A DNA stretch of 64,000 bases from positions 1,350,065 to 1,414,064 of the forward strand of contig NZ_NQMO01000001.1 in assembly GCF_002257645.1 (NCBI RefSeq), read 5' to 3'. Under the pieces are notes generated by a model. It saw only the letters and a program-made list of their open reading frames with translations, had not been told where the DNA came from and searched no databases. Positions within the stretch are counted from its first letter, which is position 1; the number at the start of each line of letters is the position of its first letter. This document shows, in pieces, positions 43,821 through 52,767 of this stretch. Origin of the DNA: Paenibacillus sp. XY044 (lineage in GTDB: Bacteria; Bacillota; Bacilli; Paenibacillales; Paenibacillaceae). The translations under genes were made by a program, and so were the position numbers.

Positions 43821-43895
43821 TGAACTCAAGAAATTCATGTTCAAGGGCTTGGATAAGCCGTGACAACAGGGGTTTCAATTCGAAACTTGAGTTCA
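43821..43895 (+). ncRNA. Candidate structured leader RNA (three-way junction)
   Basis: An outer 10-bp stem pairs TGAACTCAAG (43821-43830) with CTTGAGTTCA (43886-43895). Inside it GGCTT-GGAT-AAGCC (43846-43859) and GTTTC-AATTC-GAAAC (43872-43886) form two hairpins. TGAAC could also pair with GTTCA at 43839-43843, giving an alternative fold. The element ends 27 bases before the PAP2 ribosome site. It does not match a riboswitch class I know. Confidence 0.45.
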
Positions 43896-43935
43896 ATCTA
43901 TATATCAGATCAGAAAAAGCAGAAGGAGTATGAGA

Positions 43936-44559
43936 ATGAGCATCGGTCAAATCGATTATCAACTATTTCATGTCATTAACGAGTGGGGAAGATCCGTTTA
44001 TTCCCTGAATTCTGTTATGCGTTTACTGGCGGAGCGTGCATTTTATTTGTTTTTTGTCGGACTGCTGGTTTATTGGTTCACCCGTAAGGAGAGCAACCGG
44101 AGAATGGTGGCGGAGTCCGTCGTCTCCGCTGCCATCGGGCTTGGAATCAGCTGGGTGATCGGCCACCTATTTTATCGGGATCGCCCGTTTGTGGCCCATT
44201 CTGTGCTCCAATTGATCCCGCATCCTGCCAATGCATCATTTCCAAGTGATCATTCCATCGGAGCATTTGCCATTGCCGCGATTTTCGTGATATATCGCCG
44301 AAAAGAAGGGATCATCTGGCTGATCTTGGCTGCGAGCATCGCATTCTCCAGGGTATGGACGGGAGTACACTATCCGCTCGACGTATTAGGTGGGGCGCTG
44401 ATCGGTATCATATGTGCAGCAGGGGTGCACCGCCTTGCAGAGCGCTTCTTGTTCGTATCCCGTTGGTTTAATACAGGTCTCGGGTGGTATGAAAAATACG
44501 AATCGAAGATTTTGCCCCGGCACCTGAATAAAGAAGAACAAATACCAGCAGGGAAGTGA
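43936..44559 (+). CDS. PAP2 family phosphatase, probable undecaprenyl-diphosphatase (BcrC-like)
   Basis: 207 residues and five to six membrane segments. All three acid-phosphatase motifs are present: FYRDRPF, FPSDHSIGAF and SRVWTGVHYPLDVLGG. BcrC-like members remove phosphate from undecaprenyl diphosphate during wall synthesis and give bacitracin tolerance; lipid phosphate phosphatases are the alternative. AAGGAG is seven bases before the ATG at 43936. It is followed 6 bp later by the phosphoesterase gene. Confidence 0.86.
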   Translation: MSIGQIDYQLFHVINEWGRSVYSLNSVMRLLAERAFYLFFVGLLVYWFTRKESNRRMVAESVVSAAIGLGISWVIGHLFYRDRPFVAHSVLQLIPHPANASFPSDHSIGAFAIAAIFVIYRRKEGIIWLILAASIAFSRVWTGVHYPLDVLGGALIGIICAAGVHRLAERFLFVSRWFNTGLGWYEKYESKILPRHLNKEEQIPAGK

Positions 44560-44565
44560 ACGGCA

Positions 44566-45480
44566 ATGCGTATGCGAAAAATACCGATTCTGTTGGCTCT
44601 TCTCAGTATCTTATGTTCCTGTACTGGGCCTAAGGGAGCCGGTCAAGCGGAGGCGGGGCAAAGCGTTTCAGAGCCCCAGACGGTGAAACCCGTTAGCCAA
44701 AATGCAGCGCTAAGCGAAAGAACAGTGAAGATTCCCGATCATGTCGTCATCGTCGTGGAGGAGAATCATTCCCGCAAAAATATTATCGGAAATCAGGCGG
44801 CACCCTATATGAACAGCCTGGTTAAGCAGGGGGCGTATTTCACGGAATCGTATGCCAATGCTCATCCGAGCCAGCCGAATTATCTTATCCTGTTTTCCGG
44901 TTCTGACCAAGGCGTTCACAATGATTCCTGCGGGCATACGTTTAACGCGCCAAATCTGGCAAGCGAGCTGTTCAAACACAAGCTTACCTTTGCCGGATAC
45001 TCGGAAGGACTTCCATCCGTCGGATCGACCGTGTGCACCAGCCATCAGTACGGAAGAAAGCATAGTCCCTGGGTGAACTTTACGAACGTTCCAAAATCGG
45101 CTAACCGTAGGTTTGTCGACTTCCCGGCCGATTACAGCCAGCTTCCGACTGTTTCCTTTGTGATCCCCAATCTGGATCACGATATGCATGATGGAACGAT
45201 CCAAGCGGCAGACAAGTGGCTTAAACAGAACATGGGTCCCTATATCGAATGGGCGAAGAGCCACAACAGCATGCTGATTTTAACCTGGGACGAAGACGAT
45301 TACGGCAGCCGGAATCATATCCCGACCATCATTGTGGGGGATCATGTGCGTCAAGCCTTAATCGATCAGAACGTCACCCATTTAAATGTTCTGCGGACAT
45401 TGGAAGACCTGTACGGTTTGCCGCATCTTGGCCGCACCTCAGGCAGCGAACCGATCCGGAATCTGTGGAAAGCGTCGTAA
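44566..45480 (+). CDS. Phosphoesterase family lipoprotein (acid phosphatase / phospholipase C-like)
   Basis: 304 residues. A lipoprotein signal ends in ILCSC. The PF04185-type fold begins with VVIVVEENHSRKNIIGNQAA and includes ANAHPSQPNYLILFSGSDQG and LTWDEDDYGSRNHIPTIIVG, which supply metal ligands. Characterised relatives include phosphocholine-preferring phospholipase C and acid phosphatase AcpA. It probably works outside the membrane on phospholipid or teichoic head groups. It forms a short unit with the PAP2 gene. Confidence 0.83.
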   Translation: MRMRKIPILLALLSILCSCTGPKGAGQAEAGQSVSEPQTVKPVSQNAALSERTVKIPDHVVIVVEENHSRKNIIGNQAAPYMNSLVKQGAYFTESYANAHPSQPNYLILFSGSDQGVHNDSCGHTFNAPNLASELFKHKLTFAGYSEGLPSVGSTVCTSHQYGRKHSPWVNFTNVPKSANRRFVDFPADYSQLPTVSFVIPNLDHDMHDGTIQAADKWLKQNMGPYIEWAKSHNSMLILTWDEDDYGSRNHIPTIIVGDHVRQALIDQNVTHLNVLRTLEDLYGLPHLGRTSGSEPIRNLWKAS

Positions 45481-45527
45481 CTGAAATTTAAGCCATGGAA
45501 TTTGAATATAGATGGGGAGTGAGAGGC

Positions 45528-45704
45528 ATGTATGAGCAGCTTCAGGATATGGATTTATTTTTGCAGTCGATGCATGACTTGGAAACGCGTATTCGCCGTA
45601 TGATTCAACGGTCCGGCCTCTCCGAGAATGAGCAGCAATTTATTTTGGACCATATATTGGTCATTCCCGGAAAAGATTTTTCATATCAGCGAAACTACGG
45701 TTAA
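45528..45704 (+). CDS. Small protein of unknown function
   Basis: 58 residues, mostly helical and charged (LQDMDLFLQSMHDLETRIRR, LSENEQQFILDHILVIPG), with no membrane segment. I do not recognise it. The ATG at 45528 follows GGGGAGTGAGAGGC; an in-frame ATG at 45495 would add eleven residues. It lies between the lipoprotein and glycosyltransferase genes in the same direction. Confidence 0.55.
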   Translation: MYEQLQDMDLFLQSMHDLETRIRRMIQRSGLSENEQQFILDHILVIPGKDFSYQRNYG

Positions 45705-45788
45705 ACTCTTGGCAGATCATTCTGACCGGATCAGGCATAGACTTGTGTCGCCTGGCTAATCCGATGAGACCATAGGGAGGGAACAAGC

Positions 45789-46955
45789 ATGTCTAACCGT
45801 CACCCGCGTATCTTAATTTTGACTGCCGGCTTTGGAGACGGACATCTGCAGGTATCCTCGGCATTATTGCATTATTTTCATGCGCAGCAGGTCAACCAGG
45901 TGCAGATCATTGACCTCATGAGGGAAGCTCATCCGGTACTAAATTCCTTTTTCTCGAAAGTGTATCAAATGAGCTCGTTTACGTCCCAACTGGGCTTCGA
46001 TTATTACGGCTGGAGCTATTACATGACCAGGGATTCCAATCCATCCGGTCCAGTGATGCGGTACCTGAACGGATTCGTTAAACCCAAAATGCTGGAGACC
46101 ATCAGCCGTTTCCGGCCCGATGCGGTCATCAATACATTCCCTTTCGGCGTCGTTTCGCCGCGGGAATGCGTTCATGCCGCGCGTACGTTTACCGTCATTA
46201 CCGATTATGCCCTCCATTCCCGCTGGATTCATCCGGATACGTACGCCTATTATGTGGCTACCAACGAGATCAAGGACATGATGGTCCAAAATTATGACGG
46301 CTTGGCGGGGAAAATCAGCGTTACCGGTATCCCTGTGCGTCCCCAATTCTATTCTGCAGCTGCCGAAGCGCCGCTGCGCCGTGCTGCACAAGGAATGACC
46401 AAGGGTAAACGTATTTTGATTATGGCAGGCACTTTTACTGTGTTCCAGCAGCTTGTCGAGCTCATTCATCTGCTGGTTGACCAGGAAGTTGGCGAAATCA
46501 CAGTCGTATGCGGACGCAAGCAGCAAGCCTATGAGAAATTAACAACGCTGTTTTCAGATCAGCCGCAGGTGAATATTCTTGGATACGTGAAGAACATTCA
46601 CGATTTGATGGCCGCGTCCTCCTGCATCGTAACGAAGGCTGGGGGCATAACTTTATCCGAAGCCGTCATCCTGAAGCTGCCGATTTTTATTCTCAGTCCT
46701 TATGGCGGACAGGAGAGGGAAAACGCCAGGTATTTTAAAAACCACGGCATGGCCCAGATTTCATCCAATGTCCGTCAGCTCGCGGATCAGCTCCGGCACT
46801 TTCTCGGGGCACCGGTGATATCCGATCGGATCCGCGGGAATATGGCTGAATTTCATAAAGGAACAGCAGGCGAGCTGATCGTGAACGATATTTTGATGAC
46901 GCTGCAGAATCATCAAGATGCAAACCATGATTATGAGCTAGTGCTTCGTCCGTAA
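45789..46955 (+). CDS. UgtP-like diacylglycerol glucosyltransferase (MGDG synthase family)
   Basis: 388 residues of the GT28/MGDG synthase family. N-terminal RILILTAGFGDGHLQVSSAL matches the acceptor-side motif GxGHxxxxxAL, FTVITDYALHSRWIHPDTYA is the next block, and the nucleotide-sugar half has LGYVKNIHDLMAASSCIVTK followed by AGGITLSEAV. UgtP adds glucose from UDP-glucose to diacylglycerol for glycolipids and lipoteichoic acid anchors at the inner membrane face. Sequence alone does not fix the acceptor. It is followed 3 bp later by a DedA-like gene. Confidence 0.86.
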   Translation: MSNRHPRILILTAGFGDGHLQVSSALLHYFHAQQVNQVQIIDLMREAHPVLNSFFSKVYQMSSFTSQLGFDYYGWSYYMTRDSNPSGPVMRYLNGFVKPKMLETISRFRPDAVINTFPFGVVSPRECVHAARTFTVITDYALHSRWIHPDTYAYYVATNEIKDMMVQNYDGLAGKISVTGIPVRPQFYSAAAEAPLRRAAQGMTKGKRILIMAGTFTVFQQLVELIHLLVDQEVGEITVVCGRKQQAYEKLTTLFSDQPQVNILGYVKNIHDLMAASSCIVTKAGGITLSEAVILKLPIFILSPYGGQERENARYFKNHGMAQISSNVRQLADQLRHFLGAPVISDRIRGNMAEFHKGTAGELIVNDILMTLQNHQDANHDYELVLRP

Positions 46956-46958
46956 ACG

Positions 46959-47615
46959 ATGAAAAACTCATTCAAATGGTTCGTCATGCTGCTCGTAACC
47001 GGTTTGGCGATATATTCCGTTTATGTGCTGGAAACAGGGGATGCGGAACGTATTATCGCGTGGATACGCCACTATCGTCTCCTTGGCTTCATCACTGTGC
47101 TGCTGTTTCAAACCCTGCTTAATATGCTCCCGCTGCCAGGCGAATTCACCGCTATAATGGTTCTGGAAATCTACGGACCTTATTGGGGAGGTCTCTGCTT
47201 GTGGGCGTCGGGGATCATCGGAGCTATCGGGGGGTATTGGCTGGCCCGGTCTTTCACTTCATATTTTGCGGGTACGCGGGTTGAACCGTATCTTGCCAAA
47301 ATGGAGGATTGGCTGAGAACCAGCGAGTTTAAAGGTCTTCTGTTCGCCCGGTTTGTTCCGTTTATTCCCTATCATGCCGTCAACTATGCCGCTGGGCTTC
47401 TGAGGGTGAATATCATCGCTTATATCCTCACGACGTCTATCGGCGTGTTCCCGCATACTGTGGCGATGAGTGTCATGTATGCCGGGTTTCGGAAAGGTTC
47501 GCTGCTCTGGGCTGTCATCGGCTGCATGATTTTTATCATTCTGGCCGGTTTGTCATGGTATGTAAAGAAGCGGACGTCCGGCAAGTCTCAGGATAGCAGG
47601 GTAACGGCGGATTAA
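46959..47615 (+). CDS. TVP38/TMEM64 (SNARE-associated, DedA-like) membrane protein
   Basis: 218 residues with about five membrane segments. The family core is visible: LNMLPLPGEFTAIMVLEIYG, LWASGIIGAIGGYWLARSF, and FARFVPFIPYHAVNYAAGLL. Relatives scramble or flip lipids, including undecaprenyl phosphate or aminophospholipids. It starts 3 bases after the glycosyltransferase stop, and no strong ribosome site is visible, so translation is likely coupled. Confidence 0.86.
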   Translation: MKNSFKWFVMLLVTGLAIYSVYVLETGDAERIIAWIRHYRLLGFITVLLFQTLLNMLPLPGEFTAIMVLEIYGPYWGGLCLWASGIIGAIGGYWLARSFTSYFAGTRVEPYLAKMEDWLRTSEFKGLLFARFVPFIPYHAVNYAAGLLRVNIIAYILTTSIGVFPHTVAMSVMYAGFRKGSLLWAVIGCMIFIILAGLSWYVKKRTSGKSQDSRVTAD

Positions 47616-47933
47616 CCTAAACAAGGAGTGATAGCAGCCAAGGAACGGTGGTCCGTTTATTGGAACCAATGAGGAAATAGCTTAGCGTTTCAAAATATGA
47701 CACGTTACTTCCTACCAAGCTCGACGGATTTCCGTTAGGCTTGGTTATTTCGGATTGGAGCCTGCGTTTTGACAAGAAGGCACGATCCTTTTCTACTGCG
47801 GATCATTCGAAACGGGTTCAGCGCATGTTAAAAGCGTGAAATTGAGGGGAAATATAAAGAGGGCGGCTTCATTAAAGCCGATCAAGATTAATTAAGGTAA
47901 TGCGGTTATGTGTAGAGGGAGCTGGAAGTACGT
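47616..47933 (+). other. 318-bp intergenic region with two hairpins
   Basis: No gene is supported here. A terminator-like stem ACCAAGC...GCTTGGT (47714-47745, inner ACGGA/TCCGT) ends in TATTTC. A smaller hairpin CGGCTT-CATTA-AAGCCG lies at 47864-47880. No strong promoter hexamers were found. Confidence 0.6.
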
Positions 47934-49229
47934 ATGCTGACGAACATGCTTGAACATTATGGTTACGGGTTGATATATCTATTCTTGTGCCTGGAAATGC
48001 TTGCCCTTCCTCTTCCCGGCGAAATGATGATGAGCTATACCGGCCTGTTTGTGTATGAGGGCAAGCTGAGCTGGCTGCTGAGCATGGCGTCGGCCGGAGC
48101 CGGCGTTTTGACCGGCGTGACTTTATCTTATTGGATTGGGTACCGGCTGGGACGCCCTTTTATTTCCCGACACGGCGGCAAAATCCATCTCACCGATGAG
48201 CGGATGGATCAAATCAGCGGCTGGTTTGAGCGTTATGGGGATAAGCTTCTGTTTGCCGCTTATTTTATACCGGGAGTCCGTCACATTACCGGCTACTTTT
48301 GCGGCGTCACGCGTATGCCATTCCGGCGTTATGCGCTTTTTGCCTATACGGGTGCGCTTTTTTGGGTTGGCCTGTTCATTTCGCTCGGCAAGGTGCTCGG
48401 CCCGAAATGGGAAGTATATCACTCTACGGTCAATCGGTACATGGTTGTGTTCGGGATCGGTTCGGCACTGGTGACAGCGGCCATTTATGCGTACCGGAAA
48501 TATAAACGCCCAGTGATCGAGCGATTGATGGATTTGCTGGCAAGCGGGGTACGCCACTTTCAATCGTTCGGCAAGGTCCGTCTATTGCTCTTAGCCTCGT
48601 TTGCCGCGTTTGTATTGTTTTTTTCATTGATGCTCGGCGTTATCCAGGATTTTTTGGCGCATGAGTACGGACAATTCGACCAAATCGCCGCATATATCGT
48701 TTCGACTCTGTTCGGCCCCGAGTGGGCAGGTTGGATGCGTGTGTTCGAAAGGTTTGGAACCTTGGATTTGTATGGACCTGTTCTATGCCTGACAGGCTTG
48801 TGGATCGTGCTCCACAGCCGGGACCGCATGCTGGATTTGACGTTTTTGGTTTGGGTCGTGGCCGGCGGGGAGCTATTGGACAGAGTGCTTCGCCTGTTGT
48901 TTCACCGTCCAGGCCCGGTTGCAGCGGGCGTACAGCTGTTCAATACATTTCCGAGCGAAGAGACGTTAGTCACGCTGACGGTATGCGGATTCTCGGCTTT
49001 TATGCTGCTGCGGCATTATCGCTTCCGTTATGTCCGGATCCCAGTAGTATTGGCAGTGATCGTAGTTTGTTTGGCCGTAGGGATCAGCCGGATTTATTTT
49101 CATTTGCAATTCCCAAGCGATGTGTTTGCCGGGTACATTTTTGGTGGAGTCTGGGTCAGTCTGCATGTGATGCTGCTGGAAGTTATGCGAAAGTTCAAGG
49201 AGTCTGAGATCGGCACGGCCACCGAATAA
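47934..49229 (+). CDS. DedA-PAP2 fusion membrane protein with degenerate PAP2 site
   Basis: 431 residues. Residues 1-200 are a DedA domain (LEMLALPLPGEMMMSYTGLF, FAAYFIPGVRHITGYFCGVT, in which the usual first Arg of F-x-R-x-I-P-G-x-R is Tyr). Residues about 220-420 are PAP2-like: LFHRPGPVAAGVQ, FPSEETLVTLTV and GISRIYFHLQFPSDVFAGY. The PSGH histidine is replaced by Glu and the second motif histidine position is Gln, so phosphatase activity is unlikely. LssY-like fusions of this type exist. The domain may still bind or move a lipid phosphate. It stands alone after a hairpin-containing gap. Confidence 0.88.
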   Translation: MLTNMLEHYGYGLIYLFLCLEMLALPLPGEMMMSYTGLFVYEGKLSWLLSMASAGAGVLTGVTLSYWIGYRLGRPFISRHGGKIHLTDERMDQISGWFERYGDKLLFAAYFIPGVRHITGYFCGVTRMPFRRYALFAYTGALFWVGLFISLGKVLGPKWEVYHSTVNRYMVVFGIGSALVTAAIYAYRKYKRPVIERLMDLLASGVRHFQSFGKVRLLLLASFAAFVLFFSLMLGVIQDFLAHEYGQFDQIAAYIVSTLFGPEWAGWMRVFERFGTLDLYGPVLCLTGLWIVLHSRDRMLDLTFLVWVVAGGELLDRVLRLLFHRPGPVAAGVQLFNTFPSEETLVTLTVCGFSAFMLLRHYRFRYVRIPVVLAVIVVCLAVGISRIYFHLQFPSDVFAGYIFGGVWVSLHVMLLEVMRKFKESEIGTATE

Positions 49230-49258
49230 GACAACAGGAAAAATGGCGTGTGATCCGG

Positions 49259-49693
49259 TTATTTCACGGCAACCAGCAGCGCGCCGATCGCAATCAGCAC
49301 GACGCCGGCCGAGTTTAGCCAGGATATCTTTTCGCCTAGAAACAGAAAAGCCAGAATGACGGCGATCACGACGCTTAACTTGTCGATCGGCCCGACTTGC
49401 GAAACTTTGCCGTACTTGAGGGCCAAAAAATAAAACAGCCACGATGTTGCACCTGCCACTCCGCTAAGCACGATGAAGCTGAGTGCTTTTTTCTGTGTCA
49501 AAATGCCTCCAAGCTGGCCGAACTTCCCCTGTACGGCAATGACGCCGAGCAGAAACAAGGCCATAATCACGGCCCGAATCGCCGTGGCGGCATTGGCATC
49601 GATGTTTTGCAGACCGATTTTCCCGAAAATGGACACAAGCGCAGCCGCTGCGGCTGAAAGCAACGCGTAAATAAGCCATGCAGGCATAAGCAT
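49259..49693 (-). CDS. EamA/DMT family small membrane transporter
   Basis: 144 residues with a single five-span EamA unit: IYALLSAAAAALVSIFGKIG, ANAATAIRAVIMALFLLGVI, ALKYGKVSQVGPIDKLSVVI and LFLGEKISWLNSAGVVLIAI. Full DMT exporters have two such units, so this protein probably acts as a dimer. The substrate is unknown. The ATG at 49693 and one at 49687 are both possible; GGGGGATG precedes the first. It is convergent with the DedA-PAP2 gene. Confidence 0.88.
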   Translation of the reverse strand: MLMPAWLIYALLSAAAAALVSIFGKIGLQNIDANAATAIRAVIMALFLLGVIAVQGKFGQLGGILTQKKALSFIVLSGVAGATSWLFYFLALKYGKVSQVGPIDKLSVVIAVILAFLFLGEKISWLNSAGVVLIAIGALLVAVK

Positions 49694-49872
49694 CCCCCTT
49701 TTTCCATAAAAGACTTTTCAATAGCGGCAAAGATTCCCTATTATAGTATTGTTCATCACTGGGTCAAATCATGAATGATTTTACAAAATATCCATTCCCC
49801 GAATCCCTGGTACGATTTTCCGCGTAAAGAGGGATAGGATGAAAAGAAATACATGAAAAGAGGTGGACTGCC

Positions 49873-52629
49873 ATGGAGAAACAGACCAAGGCTTTTCCTG
49901 ACCATATCAAATTTTGCTATCCGTGGCGCTCCTATCAGAAGCGGATACTGGACCGATTGGACGAGCATTTGCGCAATCGGCACCTGCATCTTGTCGCGCC
50001 TCCCGGATCCGGCAAAACCGTTTTGGGCCTGGAAGTCATGCTGCGCATCAACCGGCCGACGATGATCTTGGCACCGACCTTGACGATTAAGGAGCAGTGG
50101 GCAAACCGCTTCATGGAACTTTTTCTGGATACGGACCAACGACCGGATTGGTTGTCAACTTCGATCCGTCATCCGGCCATGGTCACGATTACTACATATC
50201 AGGCCTTACATACCGTCCTCAGTGCCGCCGAGAAAAAGGATGAGGAGCAGGGATACCAAGAACATGGATCGGCTCCGGAGGAGCAGGAGATTCAAGAAGA
50301 CACGGATGAGGCGGTGAAGGAAGACGAGGTGGACCAGCCTTCAGAAGCGATGGAGATGATGGAAAAGCTGAAGAAGCTGGGACTGCACACCGTCATTTTT
50401 GACGAGGCCCATCATTTGCGCGTGTCCTGGTGGAGGAGCGCCGTTCAGCTGTGCGGCATGCTGGAGCGGCCGACCAAAATTGCGCTGACGGCAACGCCTC
50501 CGTATGACGTGAACCCGAACGAGTGGCAGCGCTATATCGAGCTGTGTGGGCCGATTGATGAGGAGATCAACGTGCCTGAGCTTGTCCGCCATGGAGAATT
50601 GTGTCCGCATCAGGATTACATCATGCTGACACCGCCTGAGGAGAACGAAGCGGCCCAACTGCGCGAGTTTCGCATGCAGGCGGCAAAGCTGAGAGGCGAG
50701 CTCATCCGGGACCCGTTCATGACGGAGCTGATCGCCGGCCATCCTTGGATAACGAACGCGGAATCCCATATGGAAGAGATTTTATCTTCTCCAGAATATT
50801 ACTCGAGCATGGTCATTTTCTTGCGGGCGGCAAATCAGCCGGTGTGGCGCGACGCGGTCAAACTGCTGGGGCTTAAAGAGGCGGATACTCCCAATCTAAG
50901 CGACGAATGGCTGGAGGAGCTGCTCGGCGGAATTTTGTTCAAAGATCCCAACGTGGATTCCGATAGGCCGGAGCTGAAGGAGCTCCGCAGGCGGCTCAGC
51001 CAACTCGGTATGATTGAGCGGCGGAAGCTGTACTTGCGGTCTACGCCGTCGCTGGACAAAATGCTGGTTCACAGCGTATCGAAGCTGAAGCAAATCGGAC
51101 ATATTCTCGATTTTGAAAGGACCGTCCTCGGCAAAGGGCTGCGCATGGTCATCCTAACCGATTATATCCGGAAGGAAGACATGCCTAAGCAAGCGGGGGA
51201 GGAGCAGCCGCTTCAGCGCCTCGGGGTGGTCCCGATTTTCGAAACGATCCGCAGACGGCTTAAAGAAAAAGAACCGAGCGGGCGGGAGCTCCCCATCGGC
51301 GTTCTGAGCGGTTCGCTTGTGATCCTGCCTACCGAAGCAGCGGCTTGGGTGCGGGAGAGGGCCGATCAGCGCGGAATTACGCTCACGGAGCGGCCGCTTG
51401 TCCACGATTCCGAATACGTGTCGATTGAGGTGCGCGATTCGAATCGTTCAGTTATCGTCGAATGGGTCACAGAGACTTTTAACCAAGGCGGCGTCCGCGT
51501 ACTCGTCGGTACGGCTGCGCTGCTCGGCGAAGGCTGGGATGCGCCGGGGATCAATTCGATGATCATGGCCTCCTACGTAGGCTCTTTTATGCTGTCCAAT
51601 CAGATGAGGGGACGGGCGATCCGGTCGCAGCGGGGCAATCCGGACAAAACCGGAGCGATATGGCATTTGGCCTGCGTCGATACGGAGCTTGCTGACGGCG
51701 GGGAGGATATGGCGTCTCTTGCCAGACGCTTCCGCTCTTTGGTGGGCTTGTCCATTACGAATGAAACGATCGAGTCTGGCATGGAGCGTATGGGATTGGC
51801 GCAGGGGCAGTTATCGGAAAGAGATATTGGGCACTACAATGCTCAAACGTTGGAGAGGGCAAAAGAGCGGCATTTGCTCAAGGAGCACTGGGGAGCAGCC
51901 GTCGCCCTTCAGGGTTCGATGACCGAGGAGCTGAAGGCGGATCGGAAGAGTGTTCCTCGGCCGGTGGTCTATCCTTATACGATTAAAGCGGTTCTGATTT
52001 TCGCGTTGGTGCTGGCATTGGAAACCTTTTTTGACGCGGCTTCATCGCCTCAGATGCTGAATTCGGATGCGCCGGGATGGTTCAAATTCGGTATCGCTGC
52101 GCTCTTGGCGGCCGTCTGTGCCAGCCCCTGGATCTACAGGGCTGCAAAAATGACGATCAAGCACCAGTCGCTGGACCGAAGCATTCGCGAAGTCGGATTA
52201 ACCATATATACCGTGCTGTATGAAATGAAGCTGGTTCAGCCCGCACCAAGCATTCATCTGATCGGAACCCAGGAGGAAGGAGGTACCGTCGTATGCTGGC
52301 TGAGAGACGGAAGCACGCATGAAAAGACGCTGTTTTTGAATGCCCTGCAGCAGCTGCTCGATCCGATCGACAACCCTCGCTATCTTGTTTATCGCACATC
52401 GCAGCGGTGGCTCAGCCGGTCGCATGATTACCATGCCGTTCCGGAGGAGATCGGGCGACGCAAAGAACATGCCGAGCGCTTTGCCGTTCTGTGGCGAAAG
52501 CATATCGGACCTGCCGAGCTGGTCTATACCCGAACTCCTGAGGGCCGCAAGAAACTGCTCGATGCGAGAGCGAAGTCCCTGACATCGATGTTTGTCCGCA
52601 AATCCGAGCGGGTCAGTGCTTGGCGGTAA
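49873..52629 (+). CDS. SF2 DEAH-box helicase with two C-terminal membrane segments
   Basis: 918 residues. Motif Q/I region SYQKRILDRL, Walker A APPGSGKT (42-49), Walker B FDEAHHLR (about 176-183), motif III LTATPP, and a helicase C domain with GTAALLGEGWDAPG (motif V) and QMRGRAIRSQRG (motif VI). An acidic linker of about 40 residues precedes DEAH. Residues about 705-757 hold two hydrophobic spans, AVLIFALVLALETFF and FGIAALLAAVCASPWIY, followed by a 160-residue cytosolic tail. Membrane spans are very rare in SF2 helicases. Function is unknown; DNA or RNA unwinding at the membrane or a defence role are possibilities. Confidence 0.85.
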   Translation: MEKQTKAFPDHIKFCYPWRSYQKRILDRLDEHLRNRHLHLVAPPGSGKTVLGLEVMLRINRPTMILAPTLTIKEQWANRFMELFLDTDQRPDWLSTSIRHPAMVTITTYQALHTVLSAAEKKDEEQGYQEHGSAPEEQEIQEDTDEAVKEDEVDQPSEAMEMMEKLKKLGLHTVIFDEAHHLRVSWWRSAVQLCGMLERPTKIALTATPPYDVNPNEWQRYIELCGPIDEEINVPELVRHGELCPHQDYIMLTPPEENEAAQLREFRMQAAKLRGELIRDPFMTELIAGHPWITNAESHMEEILSSPEYYSSMVIFLRAANQPVWRDAVKLLGLKEADTPNLSDEWLEELLGGILFKDPNVDSDRPELKELRRRLSQLGMIERRKLYLRSTPSLDKMLVHSVSKLKQIGHILDFERTVLGKGLRMVILTDYIRKEDMPKQAGEEQPLQRLGVVPIFETIRRRLKEKEPSGRELPIGVLSGSLVILPTEAAAWVRERADQRGITLTERPLVHDSEYVSIEVRDSNRSVIVEWVTETFNQGGVRVLVGTAALLGEGWDAPGINSMIMASYVGSFMLSNQMRGRAIRSQRGNPDKTGAIWHLACVDTELADGGEDMASLARRFRSLVGLSITNETIESGMERMGLAQGQLSERDIGHYNAQTLERAKERHLLKEHWGAAVALQGSMTEELKADRKSVPRPVVYPYTIKAVLIFALVLALETFFDAASSPQMLNSDAPGWFKFGIAALLAAVCASPWIYRAAKMTIKHQSLDRSIREVGLTIYTVLYEMKLVQPAPSIHLIGTQEEGGTVVCWLRDGSTHEKTLFLNALQQLLDPIDNPRYLVYRTSQRWLSRSHDYHAVPEEIGRRKEHAERFAVLWRKHIGPAELVYTRTPEGRKKLLDARAKSLTSMFVRKSERVSAWR

Positions 52630-52767
52630 GCTGAGCAAACCATTGCATGCGGCACTGAAGCTGGTGATTTATATGCGAGGAAATTCCTCAAGGGCAGCAA
52701 CCAACAGCTGATTCCCGGCGTTTATTGATTAGGCACTCATCTTTTTAAAACGGGAGGATCCTATCTG

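Noticed and set aside
45705..45788. Hairpin between the small gene and the glycosyltransferase gene
   Set aside because: The pairing is imperfect (GGAT-AGGC/GCCT-ATCC) with no T tract, so it is not called as a terminator.
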